From NCBI RefSeq assembly GCF_031583065.1, contig NZ_CP134053.1:5931001-5995000 (forward strand): a stretch of 64,000 nucleotides of DNA, given 5' to 3'. The notes under the pieces were generated by a model. It saw only the letters and a list, made by a program, of their open reading frames with translations, was not told the DNA's origin and searched no databases. This DNA is from Streptomyces sp. CGMCC 4.7035. Lineage in GTDB: Bacteria > Actinomycetota > Actinomycetes > Streptomycetales > Streptomycetaceae. Positions 46,819 to 60,097 of this stretch are shown piece after piece; within the stretch, counting starts at the first letter, position 1, and each line of letters starts with the position of its first letter. Made by a program: the position numbers and the translations under genes.

Positions 46819-48684
46819 TCACAGGGCTGCCGGGCTGACGAAGGTGTAGCCGAGCGCCTTGATGCCGTCGATGGTGTCCTTCAACGGCTGGAGCGCGTAG
46901 TACGGGTGGTAGAAGAAGCCGGCGAACCCGTCCCGGACGGCGAGGTTGGCCTTGGCCGAGGCGATGAGGTCGGCCGGCAGCCGCGCCGGATGGTTGTTGT
47001 AGGCCTCCGGTTCGTAGTTGCCGATGTTCTCGGGCAGCACCTTGGTCCCGTACACGTCCTTCACCACGTACGGGAAGAACTGGCCGATGAACCGGTTCGG
47101 GTCGGACGATGCCCCGGTGAGTGTGCCCGCGAAGTAGAGCGAACGCTCCAGGCGGGCCGAGAAGTTGGAGCTGAAGACCTTGTAGTCGGCCGCCGAGCCC
47201 GCGTAGTGCGGGGTGGTCCACAGCGCCGGCTTCGGCAGGCCCGCCGCCGTGAACAGGGCCAGGGCGCTGGTCACCCGTCCCTGTGCCCAGAGGGTGGAGT
47301 CCTCGGCGACCGGGCCGTCGTGGACGACGTTGTTCGCCGTGTCGACGTGCGCCCGGTAGAACTCGAAGTCGTCACCGGTCACACCGTTGTACGGGTTGGC
47401 GACATTGCCGTACTGGTGCGTGTAGCCGTGGTCCATCAGGACCGCCCCCCGCGCGAGCATGTACTTCAGCGCGCTGACCACCTGTGGCCGCTGCGCGAGC
47501 GTGACCGTCTCCGGGACACCGTTGTTGTAGGTGCCGTTCGGGTCCGTGTAGACGGGGATCACGTTGATGCCGTAGGGGATGTTCTGTGCGTACAGGTAGT
47601 CGGCCATGGACCGCAGCTCGGCGGGATCCGAGTCGGGACTGATGTCCTCCAGGCGGACGACCGCGCGGTGCCGTTCGGTGGTGGCCGGCGCGAGGGCGTC
47701 GAAGAGGAGGTCTTCCAGGACGATGACGCGGTCGCTCTCGGAGACGTACGCGAACGGGATTTCACCCATATAGGTGAGGTTGGCCGAGCGGATCGCCCAC
47801 CCGAAGGTGTGCCCGTTGGAGGTGTCCAGTCCCTCCGCGAGCCGGATGACCGCCGGGTATCCGGACCCCGTCAGGATGGTGGGGCGCAGCACGCCTCCGT
47901 CCTGTCCGGCCGGGATCGTCCGGGTGAGTGCCTGGTTCTTGTACGTCACCTGCGTCACCGTGCCGACCGAGCCGCCGTCCTCGTAGTACGACGTCGTCGG
48001 GTCCCAGCCGTACTTCTGCGCGAACCGGGTTACGCCCACGTCGTTCGCCAGGCCCCAGATGTTGGCGCCCATCCAGAGCACGGGCTTGGTGGTGGTCGCC
48101 GCGTCCTGGTAGAAGGCGGCCGGGATGGCGTCCGGGATGCTGCCGCCGTAGTAGGTCGAGCCGATGTAGATCACGGCCGTGTACGAGTCGATCATCCCGG
48201 CGGTGTACTGCTGGACCGGCTTGGCCGTGACGGTGCCGAAGTGGCCCGCCAGGTTGGCCGTGGCCATCGCGTACAGCTCACCCAACTGCCCGTAGGGGCC
48301 CGCCGTGTCGTAGAGCACGAGGGTGGTGGGGTCGGCCGCGGCGGTGTCGTCGGCGGGCGACGACAGGAGCGTCGCCTGGCGGTCCACGGCCGACGCGGAG
48401 GTGGACGAGAAGGAGGCCGCGCTCGCCAGGGTCGTCTTCGAGGTGTTCTCGCGCTGCCGGTCGTGGCGCGCCAGGTCGGCTGTGAGCTGGGCCTTCGCCC
48501 AGCCCTTCAGATCGACGCGGCTCAGTCCGGACGTGGTGCCACCGGCCTCACCGGTGTGCCGGCGCCCCCCGCCGGCCTGGGCACTCGCGGCCAGGAAAGT
48601 GCCGCTCAACAGGGCTGCGACAAGCAGCAGGACGATGGAGAATCTTGAGGTTCCTCGTCTCCGAGGACGGATCATTTGCCTCAC
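46819..48684 (-). CDS. Secreted DUF2334 polysaccharide-deacetylase-like protein
   Basis: A 621-residue protein from GTG with GGGGGG upstream. The N-terminus RPRRRGTSRFSIVLLLVAAL then LSGTFLAASAQA is a signal sequence. The catalytic part begins with VVRLEDISPDSDPAELRSM, an Asp-containing motif of the deacetylase superfamily, and has MDHGYTHQYGN (HxxxH-type metal ligands), LWTTPHYAGSAADY and GFFYHPYYAL near the end. The N-terminal 350 residues form a Rossmann-like domain (TLVLYDTAGPYGQLGELY). It resembles CE18-type deacetylases such as the fungal Agd3; that comparison is from memory of the family. Substrate inferred to be an N-acetylated glycan. Confidence 0.78.
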   Translation of the reverse strand: MRQMIRPRRRGTSRFSIVLLLVAALLSGTFLAASAQAGGGRRHTGEAGGTTSGLSRVDLKGWAKAQLTADLARHDRQRENTSKTTLASAASFSSTSASAVDRQATLLSSPADDTAAADPTTLVLYDTAGPYGQLGELYAMATANLAGHFGTVTAKPVQQYTAGMIDSYTAVIYIGSTYYGGSIPDAIPAAFYQDAATTTKPVLWMGANIWGLANDVGVTRFAQKYGWDPTTSYYEDGGSVGTVTQVTYKNQALTRTIPAGQDGGVLRPTILTGSGYPAVIRLAEGLDTSNGHTFGWAIRSANLTYMGEIPFAYVSESDRVIVLEDLLFDALAPATTERHRAVVRLEDISPDSDPAELRSMADYLYAQNIPYGINVIPVYTDPNGTYNNGVPETVTLAQRPQVVSALKYMLARGAVLMDHGYTHQYGNVANPYNGVTGDDFEFYRAHVDTANNVVHDGPVAEDSTLWAQGRVTSALALFTAAGLPKPALWTTPHYAGSAADYKVFSSNFSARLERSLYFAGTLTGASSDPNRFIGQFFPYVVKDVYGTKVLPENIGNYEPEAYNNHPARLPADLIASAKANLAVRDGFAGFFYHPYYALQPLKDTIDGIKALGYTFVSPAAL

Positions 48685-48923
48685 GGTCTTACCCCCCACT
48701 TTACCAATCCTTGGCAAAGGCTTTTGCTGATGAGAAGCCACCGATTCTTCTGCCGTCACGAACGGGCGTCAATGGCCGATCGGTGAATTCCGCGGGGCCC
48801 ATGAGACACCATCGGGACATCGGACATGTCCATTTTCTGAATAGCCTTCTGAGTAACCCTCAACGTCTGATACGTTCACCTTCGCGCGACGGGGACGCGC
48901 ACTGAAACAAACATGGGGGGACC

Positions 48924-49148
48924 ATGTACGGAAGACCCGCTCTGGGGACATTGCTGCCCTTGGCAGGGGCGATGGCGGCACCGGAAGTCATACCCGGCCT
49001 ATCTTTGGCCAAAGCCCTACAGGCAACGGCCGGGGCCGGTTTTCTGCTCTACTGCCTGACGGCCTGCGTGATTCTGCTGGCCCGGATACGGCTGCGTCGG
49101 CAGGCGCACAGGGTGCGGATTCACCCCGGGAGCAGTCTTGATCATTGA
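48924..49148 (+). CDS. Small single-pass membrane protein encoded upstream of the GT2 gene
   Basis: A 74-residue protein (MYGRPALGTLLPLAGAMAAP) with one clear membrane helix, GAGFLLYCLTACVILLARIR, and a basic cytoplasmic C-terminus. GGGGGA lies about 6 nt before the ATG. Its last 11 bases overlap the TTG start of the glycosyltransferase gene, which strongly suggests coupled translation and a shared complex. Sequence family not recognised. It may be an accessory subunit of the synthase. Confidence 0.72.
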   Translation: MYGRPALGTLLPLAGAMAAPEVIPGLSLAKALQATAGAGFLLYCLTACVILLARIRLRRQAHRVRIHPGSSLDH

Positions 49149-50391
49149 ACTGCTCCTGTGGTCGAGTATCACTCTGATCGCCATGGCCGGTTGTTACAAC
49201 ACGAGTTTGTTTCTGCTCTCACGCCGCAGAATTCGGCGGTCCGGGACCGATCGACGAGAACGCTTTTTCGTTTTCCTGCTGGCATGCCTGAACGAGGAGA
49301 GAGTTCTTTCCGAAAGTCTGGCCCGCATTACCGCGTTGCCCGCCGGGAATTTCATGGCTCTGGTGATCGACGACGCTTCGGACGACCGCACCGGTGAGAT
49401 CGCGCTGGCGGCGGACCCCGACCGGGTCCGACTGTACCGGCGCACCCTGCCGAACGCACGCCGCGGCAAGGGCGCCGCGCTCAACGACGGGGTGCGGCAC
49501 TTGAGGGAGTCCGGTCTGCTCGCCGGTCACGATCCCGCCGATGTGATCCTCTGTGTGGTCGATGCGGACGGCCGCCTCGACCCGCACGTAGTGCAGTCCG
49601 TGGATCCCTACTTCGACGACCCGCGTACGGGCGCGGTTCAGGTCTGCGTCCGTATGTACAACCGGCACCAGGGGCTCCTCGCCCGTATGCAGGACATGGA
49701 GTTCGTCGTCTACGGCGACGTGTTCCAGAGCGCACGCCGCTTCATCGGCAGCGTGGGCATGGGCGGCAACGGGCAGTTCATGCGGCTGTCGGCGCTCAAC
49801 ACGCTCAGCACCGCGGACGGCGCCGGCCCGTGGAGCGACAGCCTCACCGAGGACCTCGATCTCGGCGTCCGGCTGCTCGCCAAGGGCTGGACCAACCAGC
49901 ACTGCACCACGGCGGCTGTCTCCCAGCAGGCCGTACTCAGCCTGCGGCGGCTGATCCGCCAGCGATCCCGCTGGTTCCAGGGCCATCTGCAGTCCTCCGG
50001 CCTCGTTCCGCTCATCCTGCGGGACGTGCCGACCCGAGCGGCGCTCGACCTCCTGTACCACCTGTCCAGCCCGGTGCTGATCCTGCTCACCTCGCTGCTG
50101 CCGCTGTCCTTCCTCGTCGCCCTGGGCGCCACCACCGTGGCCTCCGTCCAGGTGGGACACCCGCTCGTGTCACCCATGTGGCTGCTCGGCCCGTATCTGC
50201 TCTCGTTCACGGCCGCCTACACATACGGCTTCGTGTACGCCAAGCGTGAGCGGGACCTGGGGCTGGTGCGCTCGGTGCTGCTCGCCCACGTCTTCGTCTT
50301 CTACGGCTACATCTGGTTCGCCGCCGGCTGGTGGGGGTTCTGGCGGATGCTCACCGGCAAGCAGACCTGGCTGAAGACCGCGCGCACCTGA
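49138..50391 (+). CDS. Processive family 2 glycosyltransferase with membrane helices
   Basis: A 417-residue GT2 enzyme from TTG with GGGAG upstream. One N-terminal helix (LLLWSSITLIAMAGCYNTSL) precedes the catalytic domain with LACLNEERVLSES, VIDDASDDRTGEIA, CVVDADGRLDPHV (DxD), SLTEDLDLGVRLL (ED base) and RQRSRWFQGHL (QxxRW). At least three C-terminal helices follow. This is the layout of polymerising, exporting synthases such as cellulose and poly-GlcNAc synthases. With a UDP-GlcNAc 2-epimerase downstream, UDP-ManNAc is a likely donor. Product unknown. Confidence 0.88.
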   Translation: MIIELLLWSSITLIAMAGCYNTSLFLLSRRRIRRSGTDRRERFFVFLLACLNEERVLSESLARITALPAGNFMALVIDDASDDRTGEIALAADPDRVRLYRRTLPNARRGKGAALNDGVRHLRESGLLAGHDPADVILCVVDADGRLDPHVVQSVDPYFDDPRTGAVQVCVRMYNRHQGLLARMQDMEFVVYGDVFQSARRFIGSVGMGGNGQFMRLSALNTLSTADGAGPWSDSLTEDLDLGVRLLAKGWTNQHCTTAAVSQQAVLSLRRLIRQRSRWFQGHLQSSGLVPLILRDVPTRAALDLLYHLSSPVLILLTSLLPLSFLVALGATTVASVQVGHPLVSPMWLLGPYLLSFTAAYTYGFVYAKRERDLGLVRSVLLAHVFVFYGYIWFAAGWWGFWRMLTGKQTWLKTART

Positions 50392-50468
50392 GGCGGTTCC
50401 GCCACGCTCGGTCCCTGAGCCCGGCCGGACGCCTCACCTCTCGGCGCTCACCTTTCCGTGCGCTCGCG

Positions 50469-50640
50469 CATCTCTCATCGGCCGTCCGCGCCTCTCTCAT
50501 CTCTCGGCACGTCCGCACTTCTCTCATCTCTCGGCACGCCCGGACCTCTCTCATCTCTCATCTCTCGGCACGCCCGCACCTCTCTCATCTCTCATCTCTC
50601 ATCTCTCGGCACGCCCGCACCTCTCTCATCTCTCAGCACT
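50469..50640 (+). repeat. CT-rich minisatellite with nested heptamer upstream of the epimerase gene
   Basis: About five units of CTCTCATCTCTCGGCACGCC with endings CGCAC. Inside successive units the heptamer CTCATCT occurs once, once, twice and three times, so two nested repeat levels expand together. It fills most of the 298-base gap between the GT2 and epimerase genes. No gene or spacer-like unique sequence lies between units. Confidence 0.9.
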
Positions 50641-50689
50641 TCACACACCGTCACGCGGTTTCGCGACCGCGTGCGCCCAGGGGGGACCC

Positions 50690-51853
50690 ATGTCCACACA
50701 CCCGTCAGCCATGCCCGTACGCGCCATGCTGGTGCTCGGGACCCGGCCGGAAGCGATCAAACTGGCGCCGGTGGCGCGGGCGATGGCCACCGACACGCAG
50801 TTCGAGCCGATCGTCGTCACCACGGGCCAGCACCGCGAGATGCTCCACCAGATGCTCGGCCTGCTGTGCGTCGACGTACGCATCGCGCTCGACGTGATGC
50901 GCAGCCGCCAGCAGCTGTCCGAACTGACCGCCCGTCTGGTCGGGGAACTCGGCGAGGTCATGCGGGACCAGCGGCCGGACCTGGTCGTGGTGCAGGGGGA
51001 CACCACGACCGCGCTGGCCGGCGCCCTGGCCGCCTTCTACGAGAAGATCCCCGTCGCCCACGTCGAGGCCGGACTGCGCACCGGCGTCATCGACAACCCC
51101 TTCCCCGAGGAACTCAACCGCAACCTGATCGGGCGCATCGCCCGCTGGCACTTCGCCCCGACGCCACGCGCGGCCCGGCATCTGACCGACGAGGGCGTCC
51201 CCGCCGAGCAGGTCTTCACCACCGGCAACACGGTCATCGACAACCTGCTGTGGGTACTGGCCGACGGCACCGGCACCTCCGCGTTCCGCACCGGCGCCAA
51301 GCGGATCCTGGTGACCCTGCACCGCAGGGAGAACCAGGGCGAGCGGATGCGGGGCATGGGCCGGGCACTGCGCCGGCTGGTCCAGCGCGGGGACGTGGAG
51401 ATCGTGCTGCCGCTGCACAAGAGCCCCGCCGTACGGGACGTGCTGCTGCCCGAACTCGGCGGCCACGAAGGCATTTCGATCGTCGAACCGCTCGACTACC
51501 TGGACTTCGCGGCCACGCTGGCCGAGTGCGACCTCGTCCTCACCGACTCCGGCGGCATCCAGGAGGAGGCCCCGAGCCTGAGCAAGCCCGCGCTGGTGCT
51601 GCGGACGACCACCGAACGCCCCGAGGCGGTCGAGGTGGGCGCGGCCCGGCTGATCGGCACGGACCCGGAGGCCATCGTGAGCTGCGCCGAGCGGCTGCTC
51701 GACGATCCGGCGGAGTACCGGCGCATGGCCGACGCGGGCAACCCGTTCGGCGACGGGCGGGCGGCCGAGCGCGTGCTCACCCAACTGGCCGAGGACTTCG
51801 CCGCCGAAGTGCCGGTCGGCGTCACCGCGACGGGGCCATACTCGACGGCATGA
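50690..51853 (+). CDS. wecB: UDP-N-acetylglucosamine 2-epimerase (non-hydrolysing)
   Basis: A 387-residue epimerase converting UDP-GlcNAc to UDP-ManNAc. Motifs: VLGTRPEAIKLAPVARAM, VVVQGDTTTALAGALAAFY, VAHVEAGLRTG, FPEELNRNLIGRIA, TTGNTVIDNLLW, VTLHRRENQGERM and LTDSGGIQEEAPSL, with the Asp and Glu acid/base residues of the family. Start ATG follows GGGGGGA. It lies after the GT2 gene beyond a repeat-filled gap and overlaps the next gene by four bases. It is the clearest clue that the polymer made here contains ManNAc or a derivative such as ManNAcA, although no UDP-ManNAc dehydrogenase is in the window. Confidence 0.95.
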   Translation: MSTHPSAMPVRAMLVLGTRPEAIKLAPVARAMATDTQFEPIVVTTGQHREMLHQMLGLLCVDVRIALDVMRSRQQLSELTARLVGELGEVMRDQRPDLVVVQGDTTTALAGALAAFYEKIPVAHVEAGLRTGVIDNPFPEELNRNLIGRIARWHFAPTPRAARHLTDEGVPAEQVFTTGNTVIDNLLWVLADGTGTSAFRTGAKRILVTLHRRENQGERMRGMGRALRRLVQRGDVEIVLPLHKSPAVRDVLLPELGGHEGISIVEPLDYLDFAATLAECDLVLTDSGGIQEEAPSLSKPALVLRTTTERPEAVEVGAARLIGTDPEAIVSCAERLLDDPAEYRRMADAGNPFGDGRAAERVLTQLAEDFAAEVPVGVTATGPYSTA

Positions 51854-52563
51854 CCTCGTCACTCCTGCGCCCTCGTGGGCGGATCCCCCGGATTCCGCCG
51901 GGGCGCAGGGGCCGGCTCCTGACCGCCCTGGCAGTGGCGCTCGTGCTGACCGCGATCCTCATGGCCACGCTGAGCCAGTGCCAGGGCGACGACGCGTCAC
52001 CGCCCGCGCCCTGGATCGACGGTTCCACGCACGGCCGTTGGTTCTCGGTGTTCAACGGTCACGGCACCAACGTGGGCGACGACGGCTCCCTGTCCTTGTC
52101 CCCCCGGGCCGCCGAGGACCCCGGCACCACGCACGCGGGACTGGTGGTGAGCACCGTCTCGTACACGGACGTGCGCTACGAAGCGCGGATGCGGACCGTG
52201 ACGCAGTTGCGCGAGCCGGACCCCAATCCCTGGGAAGTGCCGTGGCTGGTCTGGGCGTACACCGACCCCGAGCACTTCTACTACATCACCCTCAAGCCGA
52301 ACGGCTGGGAGCTGGGCAAGCGGGACCCCGCCTATCCGGGCGGCCAGCGCTTCCTCGCGACCGGACGCGAGAAGTACCCGGTGGGCGACTGGTACACGGT
52401 GCGGGTGGAGCAGCGCGGTCCCGTTCTCACGGTCTTCGCGGAGGGAAAGCCGCTGGTGACCTTCACCGATGCCGAACGCCCCTGTCCGAGGGGCAAGGTG
52501 GGCGCGTACACGGAGGACGCGGCGGTGAAGTTCGAGGGCCTGGAGGCGAGTTCGGGCCGCTGA
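51850..52563 (+). CDS. Membrane-anchored lectin/concanavalin-fold protein of the polymer locus
   Basis: A 237-residue protein coupled to the epimerase gene by an ATGA overlap. The basic N-terminus and hydrophobic segment LLTALAVALVLTAILMATLS (about residues 23-42) anchor it outside. The extracellular part resembles a concanavalin-like or DUF1080-type jelly roll: WFSVFNGHGTNVG, YEARMRTVTQLREPDPNPWE, YYITLKPNGWELGKRD, YTVRVEQRGPVLTVFAEGK and GKVGAYTEDAAVKFEG. This fold often binds or cleaves sugars. Coupling to wecB suggests it handles the polymer made here; no catalytic residues can be named. Confidence 0.78.
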   Translation: MTSSLLRPRGRIPRIPPGRRGRLLTALAVALVLTAILMATLSQCQGDDASPPAPWIDGSTHGRWFSVFNGHGTNVGDDGSLSLSPRAAEDPGTTHAGLVVSTVSYTDVRYEARMRTVTQLREPDPNPWEVPWLVWAYTDPEHFYYITLKPNGWELGKRDPAYPGGQRFLATGREKYPVGDWYTVRVEQRGPVLTVFAEGKPLVTFTDAERPCPRGKVGAYTEDAAVKFEGLEASSGR

Positions 52564-52570
52564 CATGCGG

Positions 52571-52615
52571 CGGCGCCTGCCCATCGTCCGGTCGGGGACT
52601 GGCGGGCAGGCGCCG
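52571..52615. terminator. Strong terminator between the polymer locus and gltD
   Basis: CGGCGCCTGCCC and GGGCAGGCGCCG form a perfect 12-bp stem. It lies between convergent operons. Confidence 0.88.
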
Positions 52616-52680
52616 TCTGTGTTCCGTACGCCTTTGTACGGGACGTCTATGAGTGACCCTTCAGGTCACACGTGGGTGCC

Positions 52681-54136
52681 TCAGACCATCAGTGCGCGGT
52701 CCGTCGGGCGGATCGGGGCCGGCAGGTCGCTGGCACCCGTGAGGAAGCGGTCGACACCGCGCGCCGCGGAGCGGCCCTCGGCGATCGCCCACACGATCAG
52801 CGACTGGCCGCGACCGGCGTCACCGGCCACGAAGACGCCCGGCACATTGGTCTGGAAGGAGGCGTCGCGGGCGATGTTGCCGCGCTCGTCCAGCTCCAGG
52901 CCGAACTGCTCGACCAGGCCGTTCTCGCGGTCCGTGCCCGTGAAGCCCATGGCCAGCGTCACCAGCTGGGCCGGGATCTTCCGCTCCGTGCCCGGCTTCT
53001 GGGTCAGCTTGCCGTCCACGAACTCGACCTCGATCAGGTGCAGCCACTGCACGTTGCCGTCCTCGTCGCCCTCGAAGTGGGTCGTCGAGACGGAGTAGAC
53101 CCGCTCGCCGCCCTCTTCGTGGGCCGAGGTGACCTTGTACAGCATCGGGAAGGTCGGCCACGGCTGGGAGACCGGGTTCCGGTCCTCGCCCGGGCGGGGC
53201 ATGATCTCCAGCTGCGTGACGGAGGCCGCGCCCTGGCGGTGGGCCGTGCCCACGCAGTCCGCGCCCGTGTCACCGCCGCCGATCACGACGACGTGCTTGC
53301 CCTCGGCCGAGATCGGCGTGGTGACGTAGTCGCCCTCCTGGACCTTGTTGGCCAGCGGCAGGTACTCCATCGCCTGGTAGACGCCCTTGAGCTCGCGGCC
53401 GGGGACCGGCAGGTCGCGGGCGGTGGTGGCGCCGGCGGCGATGACCACGGCGTCGTACCGCTTGCGCAGGTCCGTCGCCTTGAGGTCGCGGCCGATCTCG
53501 ATGCCGGTACGGAAGCGGGTGCCCTCCGCGCGCATCTGCTCGATACGGCGGTTGATGTGCCGCTTCTCCATCTTGAACTCGGGGATGCCGTAGCGGAGCA
53601 GACCGCCGACGCGGTCCGCGCGCTCGTACACCGCGACGGTGTGGCCCGCCCGCGTGAGCTGCTGGGCGGCGGCCAGACCCGCCGGGCCCGAGCCGATGAC
53701 CGCGACCGTCTTGCCCGACAGGCGCTCGGGGGCCTGCGGCTTCACGTCACCGCTGTCCCACGCCTTGTCGATGATCGAGACCTCGACGTTCTTGATGGTG
53801 ACCGGCGGCTGGTTGATGCCGAGCACACACGCCGACTCGCACGGAGCGGGGCACAGACGGCCCGTGAACTCCGGGAAGTTGTTCGTGGCGTGCAGGCGCT
53901 CGGACGCCTCGGTCCAGTCCTCACGGTAGGCGTAGTCGTTCCACTCGGGGATCAGGTTCCCCAGCGGACAACCGTTGTGACAGAACGGGATGCCGCAGTC
54001 CATGCACCGGCCGGCCTGCTTGCTGATGATCGGCAGCAGCGAGCCGGGAACGTAGACCTCGTTCCAGTCCTTGACACGCTCGCCCACCGGGCGGGACTTG
54101 GCGACCTCGCGGCCGTGCGTCAGGAAGCCCTTGGGA

Positions 54137-54144
<8 letters not shown>
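52681..54144 (-). CDS. gltD: Glutamate synthase small (beta) subunit
   Basis: A 487-residue subunit that passes electrons from NADPH to the large subunit. The N-terminus has the iron-sulfur cysteines [20 protein letters not shown] and [13 protein letters not shown]. The FAD site is [19 protein letters not shown] and the NADPH site [20 protein letters not shown], ending with [20 protein letters not shown]. Its ATG overlaps the end of gltB by 8 bases, so the subunits are translated in a coupled way. Length and motif order are normal. Confidence 0.96.
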
Positions 54145-58732
<4,588 letters not shown>

Positions 58733-59062
58733 CGGCTCTCCCGTCGTCGTCATGTGGCATATGCAGCTGCCGAGGGACGACGTTGGCCCTCTGCGTGGGG
58801 TGCAAAATTTCGTGCAGGTTACATGATGAAGCGGTTCTCGGGAACCGGATAGTCCGTTTCAACATGCGGACATCGCCGGAGCGTGGCGGGGTTCCACCCA
58901 CGGCGATGGAATCGAAGGGACAGAAGCGGACAGATCGGTGTCCGTCATCCCAGAGTACGGCAGGCAGCGTCGCCCACCGCGATGGTGCGGAGCAGGCGTC
59001 ATTGCCCGCGGCGCTTACGGCTCATGCCCGGTGGTTAAGCAATCGAAACCGCCGAGTAACGA
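58733..59062. other. gltB upstream region
   Basis: No gene is supported in these 330 bases. The part nearest gltB (58,745-58,870) is AT-richer, with TTTCGTGCAGGTTACATGATG on the plus strand, and should contain the gltB promoter. GGTTAAGCAATCG and CGAGTAACGACTAC further upstream could be regulator sites, but I cannot assign one. Confidence 0.4.
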
Positions 59063-59090
59063 CTACTTATGCGGTCCCTCGCATAAGTAG
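59063..59090. terminator. AT-rich perfect hairpin after the VIT-family gene
   Basis: CTACTTATGCG and CGCATAAGTAG form a perfect 11-bp stem with a 6-base loop, 8 bases beyond the stop of the minus-strand VIT-family gene. It is unusually AT-rich for a Streptomyces terminator and could double as an operator upstream of gltB. Confidence 0.75.
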
Positions 59091-59098
59091 CCTCCTCG

Positions 59099-59830
59099 TC
59101 ATCCTACGGCGGTACCGAACAGGCTGCCCAGGACGTACGTCACACCCGCCGCGGCACCACCCAGGGCGAGCTGGCGCAGCCCGCTGTACCACCAGGTGCG
59201 CGCCGTCACCTTGGCCACGACCGCCCCGCACGCGAAGAGCCCGAGGAGGGCGAGCAGCACGGCGGGCCACAGGGTATGGGCGCCGAGCAGAAACGGCAGG
59301 ACGGGCAGGAGGGCGCCGAGCGCGAACGAACCGAAGCTGGAGACGGCGGCGACCGTCGGGGAGGGCAGGTCGCCCGGGTCGATGCCGAGCTCCTCGCGTG
59401 CGTGTATCTCCAGGGCCTGCTCGGGGTCGCGGGAGAGCTGCTCGGCGACCTGGCGGGCGAGCGCCGGCTCCACGCCGCGCGCTTCGTAGAGCGCCGCCAG
59501 CTCCTCCTTCTCGTCCTCCGGATGCTTCCTCAACTCCCGCCGCTCGACATCGAGTTCGGCCTCGACGAGTTCGCGCTGCGAGGCGACGGAGGTGTACTCG
59601 CCTGCGGCCATCGAGAAGGCTCCCGCGGCCAGGCCCGCGAGCCCGGTGATGATGATGGTCTGCTGGCTGACGGATCCGCCGGCGACACCGGTCATGAGGG
59701 CCAGGTTGGACACCAGCCCGTCCATCGCGCCGAAGACGGCTGGGCGCAGCCAGCCACCGTTCACATCGCGGTGGGTGTGGTTGTCCCGGTGCGCCTCGTG
59801 CAGCGTCGCCTCGGTCTCGATGATGGCCAT
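59099..59830 (-). CDS. VIT1/CCC1-family iron/manganese transporter
   Basis: A 243-residue membrane protein. The first helix region AVFGAMDGLVSNLALMTGVA and GLAGLAAGAFSMAAGEYTSV (with the conserved Glu) match VIT1/CCC1 transporters. A hydrophilic Glu-rich helical segment (about residues 85-145, AELDVERRELRKHPEDEKEE) corresponds to the cytoplasmic metal-binding domain. Three further helices follow after SFGSFALGALLPVLPFLLG. These proteins move Fe2+ or Mn2+ out of the cytosol. GGGGGG precedes the ATG. Divergent from the ADP-ribosylglycohydrolase genes. Confidence 0.9.
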   Translation of the reverse strand: MAIIETEATLHEAHRDNHTHRDVNGGWLRPAVFGAMDGLVSNLALMTGVAGGSVSQQTIIITGLAGLAAGAFSMAAGEYTSVASQRELVEAELDVERRELRKHPEDEKEELAALYEARGVEPALARQVAEQLSRDPEQALEIHAREELGIDPGDLPSPTVAAVSSFGSFALGALLPVLPFLLGAHTLWPAVLLALLGLFACGAVVAKVTARTWWYSGLRQLALGGAAAGVTYVLGSLFGTAVG

Positions 59831-60097
59831 ACCCGGCCCCCCTGGTGCTTGATTGGACTGCTTCCACTTTTCGACAACACCGAAAGTACGTCGGAAATTG
59901 CCCGCCCGCCAGCAAGGAAAGGCTGGGCTAACCTGCGCTTTTGCCTTCAAGCGCTCATCCGTGCCGAACTCTGCACACATGTCGGACGGGTGATGCTGCG
60001 TCCCGTGAGGCTCTGCGGAACCGCTCCGGTGGGACAGATCCGCAAAGGGGTTCCGCGCCCTGGAACAGGGGGGTGTGCCCTGAGAGGAGAGGCACGT

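Noticed and set aside
50469..50640. Possible CRISPR array
   Set aside because: The units are directly joined with nested heptamers and no unique spacers of constant length. No cas gene is present.
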